From positions 1 through 64,000 of the forward strand of contig PUQB01000612.1 of assembly GCA_003024785.1 (NCBI GenBank): 64,000 bases of DNA, in the 5' to 3' direction. The notes below the pieces were generated by a model that saw only the letters and a program-made list of their open reading frames with translations, was not told the DNA's origin and ran no database searches. Within the stretch, counting starts at the first letter, position 1, and each line of letters starts with the position of its first letter. Shown here piece by piece: positions 34,300-44,871 of this stretch. Position numbers and translations under genes: made by a program. The stretch is from Selaginella tamariscina (taxonomy: Eukaryota; Streptophyta; Lycopodiopsida; Selaginellales; Selaginellaceae).

Positions 34300-37200
34300 T
34301 TATCTAATAAACTAGTTGCAAGCCCAGGTGCAATCAGCTTGGGAAAACATACCAGTACTAAGTCACGTCAGCATAGTCTGGTGGATGATGTCGTGCATTG
34401 TAAGAAGATTGTTGCCGTATTTGAGCTCGACCAAGATGTTCATCAGACTCTGCATGCAGAAGAGGCAAGACAAATCCAAATATCGAGCCCACATTTGGCA
34501 CGTGGTAGATTCGATGATAATCCCAATTCACTAGGCACTTAGGATCATATCCAATGCCTTGAATGGAGAGATACCAATCGAACTCTGAATGCCTGTTACA
34601 TAAGCAAATCTTAAGCATCGCAAATACCAATTCCAGTCAGTGTAATTGAAGTTCATATACTTCAAGATCATACCCTTGAAGGTCTAATTCAATCGCTCCC
34701 ACCAAATCATCAGTTTATGGATGATATGGAGAGGCAAATGAGTGTTTTATCCTAACCTCTCTATAACACTCGGAATACCTCTGCAATGAAAGCAGGGCCA
34801 TTATCTGATAACATCCGCTCTGGACAAGAATGCTACAAAACCACATTATCGAACAAAAACAAGCTGTTGACATGGCAGTTGCATCCGGAAGAGCCACCTC
34901 CACCCACGAGTTAAATAATTAAATACGACAATGATGTATTGGTTACCTTGAGAAGAACGTGGAAAAGGTCCCATTAAATCCACTGCAATTAACTCAAAGG
35001 GCGAGAGACGTTGATGGGTTTTAACACCCCCATGGCCTGAGTCATAAAGGAATTTCGAGTTTGACAAATGGGACAACTCTGAATATACCTGATCATATCA
35101 CACGCATGCTAGGCCAATAAAAGAATTTGTGAGCTTCTCCAACACTCGTTGGTGACCAAGATGACCTCCAACAATAGGCGAATCATGATATGCTCGAAAA
35201 GGTGTGGAACATTGTAGAGGGCACACCCAACGCCATCTGTCTTCTGGATTTGTCCCAATAAATACAATAATCATCATGAAGTCAAACTGAGCATGATATT
35301 GTCAAAACCGAGGTTCAGAAAAGGATTTGCAAACGCATCCCGTAATTGCCTCGTCCCGGTTCACGTTTTTGGGCATCTTGCCACTGGTCTAAGGATGGTA
35401 AGTCGGCATCGATACCTAAGGGGCTTGTATCAAACAAACGCTACAGCGACTGCATAAGCAGGCAAAGTGGAATCAAAAAGGGTGCTCGAGAAAGTGCATC
35501 CGCATCCACCATTGTTTGCCCAGGCATGTGCACCACCTTAAAGTTATATACTTGGAGACGTAATGCCCATCTAGCTACATGATCCACTAAATTCTTCCTT
35601 TTAACAAGGAAGTGACAGTAGCATGATCATACCAAAGTGTTTCACTCCCATGTAAGTAGGCATGAAGTCATTCAAAACCCCAACAAACAGCAAGGCATTA
35701 TTTTTCAGTAATGGAATAATTCCGCTCAACCGGCATGAGTACTCGACTAATGTAAGCCACCGGGTATCGAATTGAAGGATCATAACATCTTTGCATCAAC
35801 ACACCATCAATCAACATCTGAGCATACTCATAAAATGAATGGACGAGTAATCTGGGTATTGAAGCAATGATGGAGTTGTTAAGAACTTTTAACTGGTCAA
35901 ATGCCTGCTAACACCTGCGAGTCCACCTGAAAGGTACTTGTGGGACGAACTAACTCTCGAAGAGGGGCAGTTCGATCAGTGAGATGATCAATGAATCGAC
36001 CCAAGTACTGCACCTTGCCCAAGAAATGCTGGACTTCTTATACTATAAGAGGACGAGGGAACTCTCAAACAGCTCATAACTTCATTGATCCACCTGTAAA
36101 CCCTCTCGAGATATATGGTAACCAAGTAAGTGGTGTCGATCGAACCAAACACACACTTTTCAAGTTTCAACTTTAGACCAACTTCTCGAAATCAATCAAG
36201 AACGCGCTGTACATCACGAATGTGATCCTCCCAAGAACCAGACCCATGAATGAGCACATCATCGATAAAATCGGCAATGATATCAGGCATATCTGAAAGA
36301 AGCTCATCCATTATGCATTGAAAGGTGGCAGGAGCTGAAGTCAATCCAAAAGGCATAACCAAAAACTCGTAAAGACCAAATAGTGTCCGAAAGGCCGTTT
36401 TTTAGAATATCCTCTCAGCCATAGGAACTTGCCAATATCCTGATGCCAATCCAACTTAGTAAACCATCGACTCTGACCCAAACGATCTAATAGATTGCAG
36501 AGTTCGGAAGTGGATAAACATCGTTGATGGTAACATCGTTGAGAGGTCAGTAATCCACACAAAATCGTAGAGATCCATCAAGCTTGGGAACCAAATGAGG
36601 TTCACATGCCCATGGACTCCATGATGGACGACACACCCGCTTACTGATCATATCTGTAACAGCTGTTCGCATGGCTGATAACTCTTTTGGTGACCTGTGT
36701 CAAACCGGGACTTTTGAAGGCTTTGCATACCAGTGGGTATTATAGTGTCGAGTCTTCACACGTGCACCTTGGGACAGATAAAATTTGAACAAACTTGCAT
36801 ACTGCTGCTTAAGTTGTTCGATGTATTGTGGCTCGATACTCAGGTGACGGATCTGACATTTGAACCTGTTGAGATGAACACCACCCCAAGACTGGAATCA
36901 AAGGAGCTGTATGCGTGATACAAACAGCAACAACTTCTCTGGACGTTAAAAGAACAGACTGTAAAGACATAGACTCCAAGCGTAATACAGGAGGAGAGAG
37001 TGAAAAATCAGACATACCTTTCGACTGCTTCAACCAATCACATCCTAAAATAATGTCAAAGACCTGGGAAGGAACAACCCTAAGAGACCCAGAGGAAACT
37101 TATGATTGTCACCCAAAACCAGCGTAGTCGAAGTGTACTGTGATACTGCACGAGACTGCCCATTACCATATAAAATGTGCAAGACCTTATATGCACGTCT

Positions 37201-37800
37201 TAGGGTAATGAGCACCGATGCGCTAGAGAAGTAGTTATGAAAGACATATTGGATCCTGTATCCAAAGTACTGTGACTGAAAGATCATTCACTTGTGCAGA
37301 AAATGTGAAACTGGATGATCTGGGAAACTTGCAAACCTTGATATGCATAGCGGAAAAAGCATGGAGGTGAAGTCTTCATCGAACGGGATCCCTCCGTTGC
37401 CTGTCGATTACTGGTTTTCCGCAACAGATCCATCTGCAAAAGAGGCTTTGTCATCTGGAAGCTCATCATCATACATAATGCCACCACAGGCACACCATCC
37501 GGAACAATGGTCGCCAGCCTGGATGTGGTGGATGCCAATCAGATACACATCGCTTGCCCACCAAGTATGTCTAGGTGCCCAACAGGCCCAATAATGAACT
37601 TGATTGGGTCGACCTACATTGTTTCGATTCCTCCTGTCACGAATCCGTGGATTTTGACCACCCCAGCAGGAACTGGAGCAAGTGCAGGACGATTTCGTGG
37701 AGGTGGTCACGAGGTGGGCCCCGAGGTCGACCACGAAAGGCTTGTCGTGCGGGCACATATGCAGCAGCGTCAACCTCTATTGGATCGGCACACTGAATAG
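34300..37800 (-). pseudogene. E3 pol remnants
   Basis: In minus-strand order: a possible gag-end/protease area (36,800-37,800), RT with active site FIDDVLIHG (36,244-36,275), RNase H traces (35,400-35,900), integrase core start (PFELIAVDLMGPFPRSSQGN, about 34,940-35,010) and the later integrase motif, now with a stop codon (YHP*TDD, about 34,700-34,730). FIDDVLIH is also seen in E6, so E3 and E6 look related. Stops and frameshifts are frequent. Confidence 0.7.
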
Positions 37801-37836
37801 GAGGAGCAAGTAACCCAAGGGGACCACGGCCCTCAT

Positions 37837-38396
37837 TGTCACAACCCGATACAGGATACAGGATTCCGGATACAGGATACAGGATGCAGGATTTCGGACA
37901 CAGGATACGGGTTACAGGATATACCTACAGGATATTCCTACAGGATATACCTACAGATATTCCTATAGGATATGCTATAGGATATGCCTAGAGGATAAGG
38001 GTCACTATTCTTAGCTCATGACTAGATTAGACTCATGACCAGATTAGCTTGGAGTTTGTGAGCATAAAAGCTCCGACCTAATTGTTGTACAATCAGTTAC
38101 AATCAACACCAGTCTTTCTACGATCATTATTGTTCTTGTCTTGTTCATGTCTTGCTCCTTGCCTCCTGCTCTTGTCTTGCTCCTGGATCCTGTCCTGCTC
38201 CTATATTGTTCCTGGATCCTGTCTTGCGCTTTCCTGTCTTGCTCCCGGATCCTATCCTGATCATGTCCTGCTCCTGGATCCGTCCTGTTCCTGTCTTATT
38301 CCTAGTTCCTGTCATGCACTCGGTCCTGTTCCTGAGTCAAGCCTCCCTATTCTTGGAATCCTACTCCCTTCCTAGTTCTTGGATCGTGGCTTGACA
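37837..38396 (+). repeat. E2 5' LTR
   Basis: A 560-bp LTR with repeated CAGGATA and TCCTG units. It matches the 3' LTR with small indels. Confidence 0.9.
38063..38106 (+). promoter_or_regulatory. E2 LTR TATA element and presumed transcript start
   Basis: CATAAAAG (38,063-38,070) is followed about 30 nt later by CAGTTACAATCAA (38,094-38,106). The latter is complementary to the sequence just inside the LTR. Confidence 0.6.
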
Positions 38397-38398
38397 GT

Positions 38399-38411
38399 TT
38401 GATTGTAACTG
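38399..38411 (+). other. E2 self-complementary primer site
   Basis: TTGATTGTAACTG, two bases inside the LTR, is an exact 13-nt complement of 38,094-38,106. The equivalent E1 pair differs by one base on both sides, so pairing is preserved. Confidence 0.7.
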
Positions 38412-38493
38412 CTTTCATAACTCTCCGTTTCTAGCTACTTTTTTTTCTTGAATCTTTTCCTTTGTTTTCTTCCTTTTTTTTCTTTCATAGATC

Positions 38494-41400
38494 ATGGCCG
38501 ATTTTGAGCACTTTCAACACGAGCACCAAATGTTACTTCATGAACTGGCCACTTTGTGCCAAGTGGTCACCGATCTACAAGGTTCCACCAATGCGGCAGA
38601 TGCAGCTGCTGATGCATCCTCCAAGGCTGCTGCGCAGGCTCTCTCTCAGGCACCAGGTTCCCTCTTCATCAAACTTTTCTTCAGAGACGAAGATCAGCAT
38701 GCCAGAAAAGTTCAGTGGCAATCGTGCCGATTTTCAAGGTTTCTTGAATCAGATCCGACTCTTGATCCGCATGGAACCACGCCGCTACTCGACGGATGCA
38801 CAAAAGGTTGGCTTTTTAGCATCCTTACTAAGTGGATCTCCACGGGCTTGGGTTGCTCCCTTGTTGGAGCGTGACGACCCATTGATGGAAGACTTTAAAG
38901 GTTTCGTGGCTGCCTTTGAAGCCTGCTTTGGGGATCCTGACAAGTACCGTTCCGCATGTATGAAGTTACGAAAACTCACTCAAGGATCCCGACCAGTTCC
39001 GTCTATGCATCCGAATTTCAGCAACTTTGCACGAACATTCCATGGGACGAGACTGCATTCATCGAACACTTCCGTTTGGGTTGAGGGATGACGTGAAGGA
39101 CCTTCTCTTACGTTACTAGATGCCCAAACTTTAGCAGAGATCATGCAACAAGCTGTTCGTTGCGACAACGTTTGTTCAAGCGTCAGGAAAGATCCCGTCA
39201 GCAGTTCTGCAAACAATCTGCAGCAGTGGTACATGTTCCTGCACCACCTCCTGGAGTAGTTCCTATGGAGGTTGAGAAATCCAAGCGTGGCTCTCTTTCC
39301 GCTGCTGAGAAGCAACGTCGCTGCAATGAGAAACCTATGCTTGTATTTGTGGTGAAGCAGGACACAAGGTAGCAGAATGTCCTATTAAAGCCAGGAAGTT
39401 CAAGACGCGTGAAGTTGAAGCTGGAGTTCAGTCAAAAAAACTTAATGTCCACTTCGTCTAGGAGCCGCGAAGTTGGACGTAGGTACAGGCTCCATTGGTG
39501 CTGCTCATACCATTCAAATCACTCAAGTTTCTTGTACACATTCATTTTAATAATCGAAAGCTCAAGGAGTTTGCCCTGTTAGACACTGGTGCAAATGCAT
39601 GCTTCATGGATGACACTTTTGTAACTCAACATGGCTAGTTCCTGTAGAGGTGGCCAATGGGCGTTTGATTGCTTCTGGCGCAGTTACCCATGCTGCCGAA
39701 CTCTCTCTTGCAGTCATGGCACATTCAACTATTCCATTTCCTTCAACTTGATCAAAACTCGGTCGACTCCCATCATTTTAGGCATGCCATGGTTCGTTGT
39801 TGCAAATCCGCAAATCGACTGGAGGGCTATAGGACGCTCACTTTTTCCTCTCCGACAGTTAGGATCAATCCTGTACCATCCTTCGTGCAGGACACATCTT
39901 TAGTATCTGAGGCAGTACAAGCTACAGGATTGACTGTGCCTGTTCCTGTATCAGTATTTGAAGACTCCTTCTTGACAGGATCCACTCATGTCAGCTCCTC
40001 AGCACATTCGCAGGTTCTCTCCACTCCTGTAAGTTTGTGGATTCATGTACAGGGTTCTTTCCAATCCTATATCAGTGTCGAAGTTCCTCCTCAATAGAAT
40101 CCACCTCCTGTTGGTTCGTCAACACACCACAGGCTTCCCTCACTCCTGTGCAACCACGGACTTTTGTACAAGATTCTTCAAATCCTGTACACTCGTCAAC
40201 ATCCACACAGGTTTCTCCCAATCCTGCCTCCTTTTGTTACTTTGTTTCTGTTCCACCCCCCAAGATGCTTCCTCTTTTTCAGTCACAGCTCCCTCCTTCT
40301 CCTCTCCGAGTTCTTACCACTACCATGCATGAACTTGCCACTGATCCTGCTCCTTTTCACCTTTTTGCCTTTCAAGTAACTCCTACGTCCTCTTTTACCT
40401 TTCCTGTGTCGGACTCTCCTATTTTTCAATCTTCTTCTCCTGCTCCTGTTCCTCTCTTCCTTCTTCCTACCATCCAAGTATCACTCCTTTCAGGACGTTT
40501 TTGACAAGCACAAGGTTGCAGTTCTTCCTGTTCACAGGTCCTACGACTGTCCTATTGATCTTGCGAAGGAAGACTCCACCGTTCGGACCGATTTATGCAC
40601 TATCACCACAGAGTGGGGTTCTTCGTCAGTACATCGAGGACAACTTGGCATCTGGCTTCATTCGTCACTCAAAGTCCTTGCAGGAGCAACCTATTTTCTT
40701 TGTCAAGGAAGAAGGATGGGAGTTTACATTTGTTGTGGACTACAGGGGTTTGAATCAAGTCACCACTCGGAATCGGTACCCGTTTCCATTGATTCCAGAA
40801 CTTCTCGCCGGTGTGAGGAGCAAAGGTGTTCACGAAGATCGACTTTACGAAGGGCCTACAACCTTGTACGAATTCGTCCAGGCGATGAGTGGAAGACTAC
40901 CTTTCGTACAAGGTATGGACACTTCAAGTACACGGTGATGCCCTTCGGCCTTACCAATGCCCAGCCGTGTTCCAACACATGGTAAACGACATCTTTCGTG
41001 ACTTTCTTGGACCAGTTTGTGGTGATCTACCTCGACGACATTTTAATTTTCTCCAAGGACCAGGCGGCACATGACAAGCATTACGATTGTTCTACAACGG
41101 CTTCGCGAGCATGGCCTGTATGCGAAGTTGGAGAAGTGTTTTTTCGATAGGGATTCTGTGGAGTTCTTGGGCTATATCGTCTCTCCTGCTGGCGTTTCCA
41201 TGGACATGCAAAGGTGAAGCCATCGTGGAGTGGGAGAGGCCCAAGTCTGTACGAGATGTACAATGTTTCCTTGGCTTTGCAACTTTTAAGGCGGTTCATA
41301 CAGGACTTCCCAAGCGTGTACTTCCACTCACGGAACTCACCAAACGCACAGAGGTTTTCTTTTGGTCCGACAAGGCGGAACATGCATTCACAACACTCAA

Positions 41401-43421
41401 GGACGCCTTCACGACAGCTCCGATTTTAGGCACATCCTGATCCTTCTCGTCCTTTCTTCGTTGAAGCAGATGCCTCGGATTTTTGCAGTAGGATTGTTCC
41501 TATCACAAGTTGGAGAAGACAAGTTGCTTCATCCTGTAGCTTTTCACTCTCGTAAGTTCCCTTTCGGCGGAGATCAATTACAAGATTCATGACAAGGAAC
41601 TCAAGGCCATTGTGGATTCGTTCGAGGAGTGGCGGGCATTTCCTGGAAGGTGCTGCGCATCCTGTACAAGTTCTTACGGATCACAAGAACCTGGAGTATT
41701 TTCAAACGGCTCGAGTTCTCAGTCGGCGGACAGGCTAGGTGGGCGGAGTTCCTATCATGTTTTGATTTCATCATTGTCTACAGGCCCGGTTTTCGGCAAT
41801 GGCAAGGCAAACGCATTGTCTAGGCGCTCTTACCTTGCACCGGTCCCAAGAGATCCTGCATATGACTGTCAAAGACAAGTGTTGTGGGTCCTGATCGATT
41901 CCGGCTTACAGCACTACAGGTTCATCAGGCTCCAGCAAATTCAACACTCCTACAGGACATCCGTTCGCAGTTGGCTACAGACGACTTGGCAAAGAATGTG
42001 TTCTCACACATTCATCCTGACATTGCAAGTTCCTCTTCCTCAGTTCCCGTTCAGACTACAAGTTGTTCACCATACAGGATGGACTCCTGTACCGGGAAGG
42101 TCTCCTGTATGTTCCTATTGGTATTTCCAGGACTCGTGTGTACAGGATTGTCATGATACCCGGCTACAGGACATTTTGGTGTGGCCAAGACAGTGGAGTT
42201 GGTGACTCGCAACTATTGGTGGCCTGGGTTGCGAGGTTTTGTGGAAAGGTTTGTACGGAGCTGTGACACTTGTAACAGGTCGAAGATGCCTCATCATGCA
42301 CCCTCTGGTCTTCTTCGTCCTTTCTTGTTCTTCTACTTCTTGGAGATCCATTTCTATGGATTTCCTCACAGATCTTCCTCCTCATGGATTCTATACATTC
42401 TTGTGGTGGTTGACCGTTTCACCAAGCAGGCTCATTTCCTACCCTGCAACAAGACAGCTACAGGACAGACAACTGCTGAGTTGGTGATCCATGAAGTGTT
42501 CCGACATCATGGTCTTCCTGAGAGCATTGTTTCGATCGAGTCCACAATTCATGTCCAAGTTTTGGCGAGAGCTTCTTCGGAGTTTACAGGTTAAAGCGGA
42601 TCTTTCTCAGGATATCATCCGCAAACTGATGGGCAGTCAGAACGCACAATTCAGACCTTGGAACAGTAGTATCGCTTGCTTCATCAGTTACCAACAGGAC
42701 AACTAGTTGGACCTTCTTCCAATGGCGGAATTTGCCTATAACAACTGCATTCATGCATCTACAGGCCAGACACCATTTCTTTGCTCTTACAGGCCACCAT
42801 CCACGTTTTGACTTTGCTCCTCCTACTTCTCCTTCTTCCGCTCCTGCAGTGCAGGATCGTCTCCAGCATCTTCGTCAGGTACAGGATGATCTCCGGGTTC
42901 ATCTTCAGCAGGCACATGAACGATACAAGCATCATGCTGATGCTTCACCGTCAGCCGGCACCTACATACAAGATTGGTGATCTCATGTGCTTCTTCGTTG
43001 ACACATTCGCACCAACAGGCCTTCTTCTAAGTTGGATTTTCAACGATTGGGCCCTTACAACATTGTGGCGAAGGTTAATCCTGTAGCTTTCTGACTCGAG
43101 TTATCATCTACGGTGAAACTTCATCCTGTGTTTCACACCTCCTTGTTGGAGCCGTATCATCCTTCTTCTCTTCCTGGTCGTGCTTCTTCTCCTCCCCCTC
43201 CTGTGGTCATTGCTAGTAAACCTGAGTACGAAGTTGCAACCATCCTTGATTCTCGTCTTCATCGCCGCCAACTTCAATACTTGGTGGATTGGAAAGGTTA
43301 TTGCCTACCGATCGCACTTGGGAACCTGCATCCAACTTACTCCATGCTTCTTCCAAAGTTGCTGCCTTCCATCGGTTATCCTGCTAAACCAGGTCCTAAG
43401 ACTTGTGGAATTCGTCCTTAG
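38494..43421 (+). pseudogene. E2 gag-pol polyprotein, broken
   Basis: Starts MADFEHFQHEHQMLLHELAT. Capsid: KFSGNRADFQGFLNQIRLLI and GSPRAWVAPLLERDDPLMED (about 38,700-38,960). The zinc-knuckle segment at about 39,340-39,385 has an extra T relative to E1. Protease: KEFALLDTGA (about 39,560-39,600). The Ser/Thr/Pro linker is at about 39,900-40,480, RT at about 40,540-41,200, RNase H at about 41,380-41,830, integrase at about 42,140-42,760 (SCDTCNRSK, VVVDRFTKQAHFLPCN) and the chromodomain at about 43,220-43,330 (EYEVATILDSRLHRRQLQYL). Frame breaks are numerous throughout, so it cannot make the full protein as read. Confidence 0.85.
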
Positions 43422-43432
43422 GGAGGAGGTGC

Positions 43433-43965
43433 TGTCACAACCCGATACAGGATACAGGATTCCGGATACAAGATATAGGATGCAGAATTTCGGACACAGG
43501 ATACGGGTTACAGGATTACCTACAGGATATTCCTATAGGATATGCTATAGGATATGCCTAGAGGATAAGGGTCACTATTCTTAGCTCATGACTAGATTAG
43601 ACTCATGACCAGATTAGCTTGGAGTTGTGAGCATAAAAGCTCCGACTTAATTGTTGTACAATCAGTTACAATTAACACCAGTCTTTCTATGATCATTTCT
43701 TGTTCTTGTCTTGTTCGTGTCTTGCTCCTTGCCTCCTGCTCTTGTCTTGCTCCTGGATCCTGTCCTACTCCTATCTTGTTCCTGGATCCTGTCTTGCGCT
43801 TTCCCTGTCTTGCTCCCGGATCCTATCCTGATCATGTCCTACTCCTGGATCCGTCCTGTTCCTGTCTTATTCCTAGTTCCTGTCCTGCACTCGGTCCTTC
43901 CTGAGTCAAGCCTCCCTATTCTTGGAATCCTACTCCCTTCCTGGTTTCTGGATCGTGGCTTGACA
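43433..43965 (+). repeat. E2 3' LTR
   Basis: A 533-bp LTR. It differs from the 5' LTR by small indels and substitutions, including one base in the self-priming segment (CAATTAA for CAATCAA near 43,670). Confidence 0.9.
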
Positions 43966-43969
43966 CTCA

Positions 43970-44640
43970 CCAGGCACCAACTTAAATCGTTAAGTTAGTG
44001 CAAAAACTTCCTCCAATGTGGTAGGACGAAGAGCCCGAATTAATCGAACAAGTTCGAGTCGCATAGTTGGCCATAATATACCGAGCTTAATGGGCTTAGG
44101 CATGTTAGGATATGCACGTTGAGCTAAACCCCGAACCTAATACTGAACGCATAACAAACTCACCAGGATGTTGTCGTATTGCATGTAGTTGTTGGAAAGT
44201 ATCATCTGAATCCTCAACTTTGCCAAACGTACGTTTGAGGCATTCCATCAACCGATTACTATTGGCTTGAATGTCCGCAGCCAATCCATTATACCACTTG
44301 AGCGCAGAGCTTTCCAAACATGTAGGGAATTCTCTAAGAGCACGAGCCTCATTCTAACCATGGTAACGAACAATAACTTGGAAATGATCAAACTAGTGGT
44401 ATACATCATCTCCGGATCACCACAAAAAGATCGGGGTTGAACCCTCGGATTTGTGGTCTGTGAAGAAGATGAAGAGTACTAAAAGCAGATCCCCCGGCAG
44501 GAGGCTCAAGCGGGGAAGAGGAGGACGAACCTTCAACAAAGCACTCCAAACAACTTAGTTTGTGCATCAATAGTAGTAGCAATAATGCTAAAAGCCGTCT
44601 CCATATTCATTGTCATGGAAACAAGAAAAGGAAAAGGCGG
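43970..44640 (-). pseudogene. E3 gag remnant
   Basis: A capsid-like stretch at 44,105-44,317 reads SSALKWYNGLAADIQANSNR then LMECLKRTFG, which fits the Ty3 gag pattern. E2 interrupts the element just downstream. No zinc knuckle is visible in this part. Confidence 0.55.
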
Positions 44641-44651
44641 AAAAAGGAATA

Positions 44652-44667
44652 CCCAACTTCTCCACCA
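44652..44667 (-). other. E3 primer-binding site
   Basis: One base inside the 5' LTR the minus strand reads TGGTGGAGAAGTTGGG. It starts with the TGG expected opposite a tRNA CCA end. I cannot name the tRNA. This is a normal tRNA-primed layout, unlike E1 and E2. Confidence 0.55.
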
Positions 44668-44668
44668 A

Positions 44669-44871
44669 TGAAAGAGCAGATATATATTCAGAATGTCAGA
44701 TATATTCAGCTACAAAAACCCTGCTTATATACAGGAGACCTCCTCGCAGGTGCACACATGCGACACATGGCGCTGACACATGGGGCTAGATTACACCCAT
44801 GTGTCACTACGCATGTGTGTATATACACATGCGTATATAACATTATGTTACATAATATACAGTATCTTACA
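44669..44871 (-). repeat. E3 right LTR (5' LTR)
   Basis: Intact 203-bp LTR. Being on the minus strand, this is the promoter-side copy. Confidence 0.85.

Larger units (their letters stand above)
37837..43965 (+). mobile_element. E2: self-priming chromodomain Ty3/gypsy retrotransposon
   Basis: Same family as E1, on the plus strand, 6.1 kb. LTRs are 37,837-38,396 and 43,433-43,965, starting TGTCACAACC and ending GGCTTGACA. The flanks CTCAT (37,832-37,836) and CTCAC (43,966-43,970) match at four of five bases. It sits in E3. A purine tract AGGGAGGAGGTGC precedes the 3' LTR. The polyprotein order is gag, protease, linker, RT, RNase H, integrase, chromodomain, with many frameshifts, so it is more decayed than E4. 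Confidence 0.9.
20598..44871 (-). mobile_element. E3: old Ty3/gypsy retrotransposon hosting E1, E2 and E4
   Basis: The outer shell of the nest. Its two LTRs (about 203 bp) start TGAAAGAG and end ATCTTACA. The left one is split by E1 (20,598-20,716 plus 33,995-34,081) and the right one is 44,669-44,871. Internal sequence on the minus strand covers gag (about 43,970-44,640) and pol (about 34,300-37,800), with E2 inserted between them. A purine-rich tract borders the left LTR (34,082-34,096) and a primer site borders the right LTR. No clear target duplication is visible (3 of 4 flanking bases match). All frames are heavily broken. Confidence 0.85.
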
